Shown: piece by piece, positions 1 through 4,760 of the stretch
Numbering within the stretch: position 1 is the first letter of the stretch
How the letters are laid out: each line of letters starts with the position of its first letter
Position numbers and translations under genes: made by a program
Source of the DNA: Clostridia bacterium
GTDB lineage: Bacteria > Bacillota_A > Clostridia > Peptostreptococcales > Anaerovoracaceae
DNA length: 6,402 nucleotides
Reading direction: 5' to 3'
Assembly (NCBI GenBank): GCA_024403175.1
Contig: JAKSSI010000081.1
Span: forward strand, 1 to 6,402
The notes under the pieces: model-generated
What the model was told of the DNA's origin: nothing
What the model saw: only the letters and a program-made list of their open reading frames with translations
Databases searched by the model: none

Positions 1-1
1 G

Positions 2-793
2 CACGACGGTATCGAATCTGGTAAGGATATCTGGACAAGACACGACATCGCATTCGACAATACATCTTCTGTTTGCACAATCGGTATGATTAACGTAGCT
101 GACTCCCTTACAGCTATCAAGAAGCTTGTATTCGACGAAAAGAAGTACACAATGAAGCAGCTCTATGATGCTCTTGAAGCTGACTGGGTTGGCTATGAAG
201 ATATGCAGGCTGACTTCCTTGCTGCTCCAAAGTACGGCAACGACGATCCATATGCAGATGAAATGGCTTCCAAGTGCTACAAGCTCTTCACAGACTTCGT
301 TCCAACAATGAAGACAATCACTGGTGGTACAACAGTACCATGCGGTATCTCCATTACATCTCACCAGCCAGGTGGTCTTCTTACTGGTGCTACACCAGAC
401 GGAAGAAAGGCTGGCACACTCCTTGCAGACGGTACAATGTCTCCAATGCAGGGCAGAGATAAGAACGGCCCAGTAGCTGTTATGAACTCCGCTATGAAGA
501 TTGACCAGGATCCATTCCAGGCTACACTTCTTAACATGAAGTTCGATCCAAACAACCTTAAGACAGTTGAAGATAAGACAAAGTTCGCTAACCTTATCAG
601 AACATACTTAAGAAACGGTGGAAAGCACGTTCAGTTCAACGTTGTTACACAGGAAACTCTTATCGACGCTCACGAACACCCAGAAAACCACAGAGAACTT
701 CTTATCAGAATTGCTGGTTACTCCGCTTACTTCGTACAGCTCAACCAGGAAATGCAGACAGAAGTTATCAACAGAAATATGCAGAGACTGTAA
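2..793 (+). CDS. Glycyl radical enzyme (pyruvate formate-lyase family), C-terminal part
   Basis: This is the last 263 residues of a glycyl radical enzyme; the start is outside the window (family members are usually about 750-900 residues). The frame is open from base 2, so the ATG at 86 is internal. Visible signatures are NVADSLTAIKKLVF (partial residues 31-44), the ATPDGRKAG segment, the DKNGPVAVMNS and TLLNMKF segments common to the family, and the C-terminal glycyl radical loop LIRIAGYSAYF. The radical-bearing Gly is codon 716-718 (partial residue 239), 24 residues from the end, as expected for the family. The thiyl-radical cysteine lies upstream and cannot be seen. Members cleave C-C, C-O, C-N or C-S bonds in anaerobic metabolism after activation by a radical-SAM activase, which is not in the window. 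The RIAGYS loop looks closer to the dehydratase/lyase/decarboxylase branches than to classical pyruvate formate-lyase (RVSGYA type), but I cannot assign the substrate. Lysine is always AAG (18/18), suggesting high expression. Confidence 0.95.
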   Translation, partial: HDGIESGKDIWTRHDIAFDNTSSVCTIGMINVADSLTAIKKLVFDEKKYTMKQLYDALEADWVGYEDMQADFLAAPKYGNDDPYADEMASKCYKLFTDFVPTMKTITGGTTVPCGISITSHQPGGLLTGATPDGRKAGTLLADGTMSPMQGRDKNGPVAVMNSAMKIDQDPFQATLLNMKFDPNNLKTVEDKTKFANLIRTYLRNGGKHVQFNVVTQETLIDAHEHPENHRELLIRIAGYSAYFVQLNQEMQTEVINRNMQRL

Positions 794-799
794 TATTTG

Positions 800-808
800 T
801 GGTATAAT
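800..808 (+). promoter_or_regulatory. Extended -10 promoter candidate overlapping the methyltransferase start
   Basis: The sequence TGGTATAAT matches the extended -10 consensus (TGnTATAAT) exactly, seven bases after the stop of the glycyl radical enzyme. The best-placed -35 (TGCAGA at 780-785, 17-base spacer) matches TTGACA only 3 of 6, which is tolerated by extended -10 promoters. Transcription would begin near 814-816, inside or at the start of the methyltransferase gene. That would suit leaderless translation from the ATG at 816, but not from the ATG at 807. A chance occurrence in AT-rich DNA is possible. Confidence 0.45.
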
Positions 809-1736
809 GCCGAGTATGGGAAATCTAGAAAGACTTCCAGCTATATATTCGGCTGCTAAAAGTGAATATTTAGGCCTAGATCCTAAAATTACGCTAGATA
901 CAGCATTGTCAGCTGAGGGCAACTTTATAGCCCTCGGCGATAATGCTGTTTTTATGCTGAAAGCAAGAAATCAGGGCGCTCGTTTTGATTTTGTATATAT
1001 CGACCCGCCTTTTTACTCTGGCGAAAACTATAGAGCTACAGTAAAAAAAGACGGCGAAAAGAAAAAGACTATGGTTTATAAGGATAAGTGGGGTAGCCTT
1101 GATGAATATCTTGGAATGCTTACTTTAAGACTTATGCTTATAAAAGATCTTTTAAAAGATAGCGGCAGTGTGGCTATTCATTTGGATACTCATGCAGTGC
1201 ATTATGTGAAGGTTTTAGCCGACGAGATTTTCGGAGCTGAAAACTTTATAAACGAAATCATTTGGAGCTACAAAAGCGGCGGCATGAAAGGCAAGTATTT
1301 TGCCAAAAAGCACGACAGCATTTTGGTCTACTCCAAGACAAAAGAATACTACTTTAAGCCTCAGAAAGAAGTTTCATATAACAGAGGCGGCAGACCTTAT
1401 AGATTTAAGGGTGTAGAAGAATTTTGCGATGAACAAGGAAAGTGGTATACTCTTGTAAATAGAAAAGATGTGGTGGCTATAGATATGGTTGGAAGAACTT
1501 CTTCTGAACGTACTGGCTATGCCACACAAAAGCCAGAAAAGCTTTTAGATATAATATTAGAAAGCTTTTGCCCAGAAGATGGCGTGTGCGCAGACTTTTT
1601 CTGCGGCAGTGGTACCTTAGGAGCTGCGGCTGCTAAAAAGGGTATGCACTTTGTTTTGTGCGATGCATCTGAAGTGGCTATAAAAATGGCTTCCGAAAGA
1701 TTTGACAAAGAAAATATAACTTACAGTATTATATAA
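807..1736 (+). CDS. Solitary site-specific DNA methyltransferase (beta class, probably N6-adenine)
   Basis: From the ATG at 807 the protein has 309 residues; a second ATG at 816 would give 306. Neither has a good Shine-Dalgarno site. The frame is open further back to 618, but that stretch overlaps the glycyl radical enzyme and is a shadow. The N-terminal GDNAVFML segment leads to the catalytic motif IV, VYIDPPFYSG, with D66-P67-P68-F69. A segment like type III Mod subunits follows (IFGAENFINEIIWSYKSGG, about 141-159; HDSILVYSK, 169-177), then a short variable target-recognition region (about 180-230), ERTGYATQKPEKLL (234-247), and the AdoMet-binding motif I FFCGSGTLG (264-272). Motif IV before motif I defines the beta class, and DPPF favours adenine methylation. 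Type III Mod proteins are usually near 600 residues, so this is compact, and no restriction gene is adjacent. The flavin reductase follows 11 bases after the stop. Role in defence or regulation is unknown. Confidence 0.88.
   Translation: MPSMGNLERLPAIYSAAKSEYLGLDPKITLDTALSAEGNFIALGDNAVFMLKARNQGARFDFVYIDPPFYSGENYRATVKKDGEKKKTMVYKDKWGSLDEYLGMLTLRLMLIKDLLKDSGSVAIHLDTHAVHYVKVLADEIFGAENFINEIIWSYKSGGMKGKYFAKKHDSILVYSKTKEYYFKPQKEVSYNRGGRPYRFKGVEEFCDEQGKWYTLVNRKDVVAIDMVGRTSSERTGYATQKPEKLLDIILESFCPEDGVCADFFCGSGTLGAAAAKKGMHFVLCDASEVAIKMASERFDKENITYSII
912..938 (+). other. GC-rich hairpin inside the methyltransferase 5' region
   Basis: The arms GCTGAGGGC (912-920) and GCCCTCGGC (930-938) pair over 9 bp with one G-U pair, around a 9-base AT-rich loop. 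A run of five T (949-953) comes 10 bases later, too far for a standard intrinsic terminator. It lies in coding sequence (residues about 36-44), so it may be accidental, or it may weaken read-through from the glycyl radical enzyme gene. Confidence 0.3.
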
Positions 1737-1747
1737 AGGAAAACATA

Positions 1748-2395
1748 ATGGCAGAGAAGAAGGTTTCAGTAAATCCTGGTACATTAATGGCACCACTTCC
1801 AAGCGTTATGGTGAGTTGCTCTGATGGAAAAGAAGACAACATCATAACCATTGCTTGGACAGGTATTATTAATTCCGAACCTCCAATGACATATATCAGC
1901 GTTAGAGAAAACAGACATTCTTTCCCTATGCTGAAGAAGACCAAAGAATTTGTAATTAATATTCCTAATGAGGATTTGGTTTTTGCAATGGATCATTGTG
2001 GATGCAGAAGCGGCAAAGACGAAAACAAATTCGAAACTATGCAGCTTACAAAGGTCTACGGAGATACCGTGAAGTGCCCTATGATTGCTGAGGCGCCAAT
2101 TAATCTTGAATGCAAGGTTGTTGGTACTAAAAAACTGGGGTCGCACGTTATGTTTATGGCTGAAATTGTAGGCGTTCATGTAAATGAAGAACTGGTTCAA
2201 AAGACTGGCAGAATTGCTTACGAAAAGGCAGGTTTGGTGGCATATATCCACGGCGAATATTACGGAATTGCAGAAAAAAGACTTGGGTCTTTTGGCTATT
2301 CTGTAATGAAACCAAAAACTGCGAAAAAGCTTAAGAGCGAAGGTAAGAAAGTGGGCGGAAATAAGCCCCACTTTGATAAAAAGGATAGGAAATAA
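1748..2395 (+). CDS. Flavoredoxin-like flavin reductase family protein (FMN-binding split barrel)
   Basis: This 215-residue protein fits the flavin reductase-like / flavoredoxin family, small cytoplasmic FMN-binding split-barrel proteins that pass electrons between NAD(P)H or other carriers and partner proteins. Seen features: an N-terminal VNPGTLMAPLPSVMVSC segment (8-24); the NIITIAWTGIINSEPP stretch (31-46) typical of the flavin-binding strand; a conserved-looking SVRENRHSFPML stretch (51-62) followed by FVINIP (68-73); and HGEYYGI (168-174) near the end of the barrel. Residues 188-215 are a lysine-rich, probably disordered tail. The cluster HCGCRSGKD (83-91) carries two close cysteines that could be redox active, but I cannot show this. 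The start is supported by AAGGA at 1737-1741, six bases before the ATG, and by the N-terminus matching the family. It is probably co-transcribed with the methyltransferase (11-base gap), although their functions are not obviously related. The partner and physiological substrate are unknown. Confidence 0.85.
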   Translation: MAEKKVSVNPGTLMAPLPSVMVSCSDGKEDNIITIAWTGIINSEPPMTYISVRENRHSFPMLKKTKEFVINIPNEDLVFAMDHCGCRSGKDENKFETMQLTKVYGDTVKCPMIAEAPINLECKVVGTKKLGSHVMFMAEIVGVHVNEELVQKTGRIAYEKAGLVAYIHGEYYGIAEKRLGSFGYSVMKPKTAKKLKSEGKKVGGNKPHFDKKDRK

Positions 2396-2401
2396 TATAT
2401 A
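2373..2401 (+). promoter_or_regulatory. Sigma-A type promoter for the symporter-mscS unit
   Basis: TTGATA at 2373-2378 (5 of 6 matches to the -35 consensus) is separated by exactly 17 bases from TATATA at 2396-2401 (5 of 6 to TATAAT). The -35 lies in the last codons of the flavin reductase gene. Transcription would start near 2408, giving a very short leader in which the AAGGAG Shine-Dalgarno (2409-2414) is almost at the 5' end. An independent promoter fits the sharp change in codon bias at this gene boundary. Confidence 0.55.
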
Positions 2402-2421
2402 TTTTTTTAAGGAGAATTAAG

Positions 2422-3597
2422 ATGAAAAATTTCTTTAAGAGTCTTCCTTTTAGACTTCTTGTTGGTATCGTTTTAGGTATCATTCTTGGTATCGCTATCA
2501 CAAACGTTGGTGTTATGTCTGTAGTAGTTTCTGTAAAGAACGTTCTCGGACAGGTTATCATGTTCTGCGTACCACTTATCGTAATCGGATTTATTGCACC
2601 ATCCATTACAACACTTGGCCAGAATGCATCTAAGCTTTTAGGTGTTGCTGTAGTACTTGCATATTGCTCTTCTGTACTTGCAGCTCTCTTAAGCACAGCA
2701 GCAGGCTACGCAATTATTCCGCATCTTTCAATTGCAGCAGATGCTTCCGTTAAGGACCTTCCTGCAGACATCTTTGCACTTGCAATTCCACAGATTATGC
2801 CAGTAATGTCTGCACTTGCATTCTCTCTCTTAGTTGGACTTGCAGCTACATGGACAAAGTCTCAGAAGATTATCGATCTTCTTGGTGAATTCCAGAACGT
2901 TGTTCTTGAAATCGTAAAGAAGATTATGATTCCAATTCTTCCTGTATATATTTGTCTTACATTCTGGTGCCTCTCTTACGACGGAACAATCACAGTACAG
3001 TTCCCTGTATTCATTAAGATTATTCTTATCGTAATGGTTGGACACTTCATATGGATGGCAGTTCTTTACACAGTTGCTGGTATCTACTCTGGAAAGAACC
3101 CTAAGGAAGTATTTAAGCACTATCTTCCAGCATACCTTACAGCTGTTGGCACAATGTCTTCTGCAGCTACACTCTCTGTTGCGCTTGAATGTGCACACAA
3201 GAGCAGCGTTCTTCGTAAGGATATGGTAGACTTCGGTATTCCACTTTTCGCTAACATTCACCTGTGCGGATCTGTACTCACAGAAGTATTCTTCTGCATG
3301 GCTATTAACCTTATGCTTTACGGTACACTTCCAAGTGTTGGTACAATGATTCTCTTCTGCGTACTTCTTGGAATCTTCGCAGTAGGAGCTCCTGGCGTAC
3401 CTGGTGGTACAGTTATGGCTTCCCTTGGTATCGTTATTTCCGTACTCGGATTCGACGGAGCAGGTACAGCACTTATCCTTGCTATCTTCGCTCTTCAGGA
3501 TTCCTTCGGTACAGCTTGCAACGTAACAGGTGACGGCGCTCTTACTCTCATCCTTACAGGTTATGCAGAAAAGCATGGCATCAAGGCTATTAAGTAG
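2422..3597 (+). CDS. Divergent dicarboxylate/amino acid:cation symporter (DAACS/SDF family)
   Basis: This 391-residue hydrophobic membrane protein has the layout of the GltPh/EAAT fold: about six N-terminal transmembrane helices, then the transport core. HP1 carries GTMSSAATL (243-251), in place of the family's serine-rich motif. HP2 carries GAPGVPGGTV (322-331). TM8 carries DSFGTACNVTGDG (360-372). The DSFGT and NVTGD blocks align with GltPh D394-T398 and N401-D405, so D360, N367 and D371 match sodium- or substrate-contact residues. Two differences stand out. The arginine that binds the acidic side chain (GltPh R397) is Gly363. The TM7 NMDGT motif reads HLCGS (280-284), so the sodium ligands N310 and D312 become His and Cys. 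A neutral substrate and altered cation coupling are therefore likely, and glutamate/aspartate transport should not be assumed. The ATG follows AAGGAG with 7 bases between. Codon bias is strong (17 of 18 Lys are AAG). mscS follows after 36 bases. Confidence 0.9.
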   Translation: MKNFFKSLPFRLLVGIVLGIILGIAITNVGVMSVVVSVKNVLGQVIMFCVPLIVIGFIAPSITTLGQNASKLLGVAVVLAYCSSVLAALLSTAAGYAIIPHLSIAADASVKDLPADIFALAIPQIMPVMSALAFSLLVGLAATWTKSQKIIDLLGEFQNVVLEIVKKIMIPILPVYICLTFWCLSYDGTITVQFPVFIKIILIVMVGHFIWMAVLYTVAGIYSGKNPKEVFKHYLPAYLTAVGTMSSAATLSVALECAHKSSVLRKDMVDFGIPLFANIHLCGSVLTEVFFCMAINLMLYGTLPSVGTMILFCVLLGIFAVGAPGVPGGTVMASLGIVISVLGFDGAGTALILAIFALQDSFGTACNVTGDGALTLILTGYAEKHGIKAIK

Positions 3598-3610
3598 TTT
3601 AAGTTATAGC

Positions 3611-3639
3611 TTGCATTTATCGGGAGGTAAATAATGCAA
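3611..3639 (+). promoter_or_regulatory. Hairpin presenting the mscS Shine-Dalgarno in its loop and pairing its start codon
   Basis: TTGCATT (3611-3617) is perfectly complementary to AATGCAA (3633-3639), which contains the ATG of the channel gene (3634-3636). The 15-base loop holds the GGAGG Shine-Dalgarno (3623-3627). The pairing could modulate initiation. A 7-bp, mostly A-U stem would be marginal in stability, so this is a candidate only. Confidence 0.35.
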
Positions 3640-4443
3640 AATATTTTAGAAAATATTCTTAGTTGGGCTGCAAGCACAGGCATTAAGGTAATTATTGCTC
3701 TTGTAGTTCTCATTATCGGTTTTGGTGTTATCAACACCATTTGCAAGAAGGTCTTCAAGAAGATTGAAGAAAGCGGAAAGTTTGATGTTACACTTACAAA
3801 GACATTTAGCCACATTCTTCAGATTGGTCTTAAGATTTTAGTTGTTGTATGCCTTGTTGGATACCTTGGAATCGAAACATCCGGTATTTCCGCTGTTATC
3901 GCATCTCTTGGTGTTTGCGTAGGCCTTGCTGTTAACGGTACACTTTCCAACCTTGCTGGCGGCGTTATGATTATCCTTACACGTCCTTTCAAGATTGGCG
4001 ACTACATTAGCGCTCAGGGCAACGACGGTACAGTTGAAGCTATCAACATCTGCGCTACAAAGAGTGATACAGTAGATAACAAGGTTGTATATCCTCCAAA
4101 CAGCAGCCTTTCCACAGGTGTTATTGTTAACTTCTCTGAAAAGGATTTAAGAAGAGTAGATCTTACATTCTCTGTTGCAGGCAACGACCCAGCAAAGGTA
4201 AGAAACATTCTTCTCGACGTATGCGAAAAGCAGGCTCTTGTTCTTGCTGATCCAGCTCCATTCGCAAGAGTTATTGATTACGGCGCAGGAAATGGCGTAA
4301 AGATGCAGCTCAGAGCATGGTGCAATTCCGCAAACTATTGGGATACATACTTTGCACTTCTTTCCGATGTACAGACAGCATTTGAAGCTAACGGAATCGT
4401 TATTCCATTCAACCAGCTCGATGTACATATGAAAAACAATTAA
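3634..4443 (+). CDS. mscS: MscS-family mechanosensitive ion channel
   Basis: This 269-residue inner-membrane protein has the three-helix, small-conductance MscS architecture: TM1 about 15-37, TM2 about 58-80, and pore-lining TM3 about 84-114. TM3 contains VGLAVNGTLSNLAGG, matching E. coli VGLALQGSLSNLAAG. It is followed by the beta domain, RPFKIGDYI (117-125), YPPNSSL (153-159, equivalent to the PN motif of E. coli), and an alpha/beta C-terminal domain ending near residue 265. Such channels open under membrane tension to release solutes on hypo-osmotic shock. In the pore, E. coli L105 and A106 correspond to V94 and C95, and Q112 to N101, while L109 is kept (L98). The start is set by GGAGG (3623-3627) six bases before the ATG. 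Length is slightly below E. coli MscS (286). It lies 36 bases after the symporter with the same codon bias and no terminator between, so co-transcription is likely. I see no convincing intrinsic terminator after the stop. Confidence 0.95.
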   Translation: MQNILENILSWAASTGIKVIIALVVLIIGFGVINTICKKVFKKIEESGKFDVTLTKTFSHILQIGLKILVVVCLVGYLGIETSGISAVIASLGVCVGLAVNGTLSNLAGGVMIILTRPFKIGDYISAQGNDGTVEAINICATKSDTVDNKVVYPPNSSLSTGVIVNFSEKDLRRVDLTFSVAGNDPAKVRNILLDVCEKQALVLADPAPFARVIDYGAGNGVKMQLRAWCNSANYWDTYFALLSDVQTAFEANGIVIPFNQLDVHMKNN

Positions 4444-4486
4444 CAATAAAATCAACTAATTAGCACTTTTATTAAATACGAATTAG

Positions 4487-4496
4487 TAGTATACTA
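4487..4496 (+). promoter_or_regulatory. Promoter -10 candidate of the riboflavin operon within a 10-base palindrome
   Basis: TATACT (4490-4495) is a 5 of 6 match to the -10 consensus, about 20 bases before the riboswitch, so a start near 4502 would transcribe the whole RFN element. The -35 position is poor (TTTTAT or TTTATT near 4467-4473). The -10 is embedded in the perfect palindrome TAGTATACTA (4487-4496). A wider inverted repeat, ACTAATT (4455-4461) and AATTAGT (4481-4487), sits just upstream. TATAAA at 4501-4506 is an alternative -10. Confidence 0.4.
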
Positions 4497-4513
4497 ACAG
4501 TATAAAAGAATAA

Positions 4514-4633
4514 TTCTTCGGGGCGGGGCGAAATTCCCCACCGGCGGTATAGTCCGCGAGCAATAAGGCTAAGCCTTAGCGCATGAACCGGTGTAATTCC
4601 GGTACCGACAGTATAGTCTGGATGGTAGAAGAG
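4514..4633 (+). promoter_or_regulatory. FMN riboswitch (RFN element)
   Basis: This leader RNA binds FMN and controls riboflavin genes. Nearly all RFN signatures are present: P1 formed by TCTTC (4515-4519) with GAAGA (4628-4632); the 5' core GGGGCGGGGCGAAATTCCCC, with P2 GGGG (4525-4528) and CCCC (4536-4539); ACCGGCGG then GTCCGCGAG with P3 GCGG/CCGC (4544-4547, 4554-4557); a variable stem TAAGGC/GCCTTA (4564-4569, 4573-4578); the P5 hairpin ACCGG/CCGGT (4587-4591, 4599-4603); and the 3' core ACCGACAGTATAGTCTGGAT. It is followed by an intrinsic terminator and then ribD. The expected behaviour is premature termination when FMN is abundant. Confidence 0.97.
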
Positions 4634-4650
4634 AAAACAGAAACTGTTTT
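4634..4650 (+). other. Hairpin between riboswitch and terminator
   Basis: AAAACAG (4634-4640) and CTGTTTT (4644-4650) form a perfect 7-bp stem with an AAA loop, starting right after riboswitch P1. It does not itself overlap the terminator. It may be a pause site or part of an alternative fold of the expression platform. Confidence 0.4.
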
Positions 4651-4666
4651 AGTATTTTGTTATTAC

Positions 4667-4691
4667 GCCCCTCGATTTTCGAGGGGCTTTT
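4667..4691 (+). terminator. Intrinsic terminator of the FMN riboswitch
   Basis: GCCCCTCGA (4667-4675) and TCGAGGGGC (4679-4687) form a perfect 9-bp GC-rich stem with a TTT loop, followed by TTTTC. It lies 34 bases after the riboswitch and about 70 before ribD, the right place for FMN-dependent attenuation. The T run is short (four), which the strong stem may offset. Confidence 0.9.
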
Positions 4692-4718
4692 CATTTGCTA
4701 ATAATAGGTAACCCGAAG

Positions 4719-4743
4719 AACATGCTTTTAGAGCATGTTTTTT
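4719..4743 (+). terminator. Second terminator-like hairpin before ribD
   Basis: AACATGCT (4719-4726) and AGCATGTT (4732-4739) form a perfect 8-bp stem with a 5-base loop. The T run at 4738-4743 overlaps the stem end, and four more T follow after one G (4745-4748). It sits just ahead of the ribD Shine-Dalgarno (4749-4752). It could be a back-up terminator in series with the one at 4667-4691, or affect translation initiation. Confidence 0.6.
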
Positions 4744-4760
4744 GTTTTGGAGAAAAGATT

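Noticed and set aside
618..806. Upstream extension of the methyltransferase frame
   Set aside because: It overlaps the conserved C-terminus of the glycyl radical enzyme in another frame. The extension has no methyltransferase similarity, and the family N-terminus fits a start at 807 or 816.
1784..2371. 195-codon open frame on the minus strand opposite the flavin reductase
   Set aside because: It is fully contained in a well-supported + strand gene, has no plausible ribosome site noted, and its sequence resembles no family I recognise.
2351..2374. Possible terminator at the end of the flavin reductase gene (GTGGGC with GCCCCAC)
   Set aside because: The stem is only about 6 bp with a bulge, and the following bases (TTTGATAAAAAGG) are not a T run. 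It is inside the coding region.
2830..3576. Long (248-codon) open frame on the minus strand opposite the symporter
   Set aside because: Its product is cysteine-rich, low in hydrophobic order and unlike any family I know. It mirrors the biased codons of the real symporter gene on the + strand.
4444..4482. Terminator for mscS
   Set aside because: Only AT-rich partial repeats are present, with a 19-base loop and no clear T run after the second arm.
4695..4760. Upstream TTG start or leader peptide for ribD
   Set aside because: The 22 extra codons would be made of the terminator-like hairpin. A good Shine-Dalgarno and a family-like N-terminus point to the ATG at 4761.
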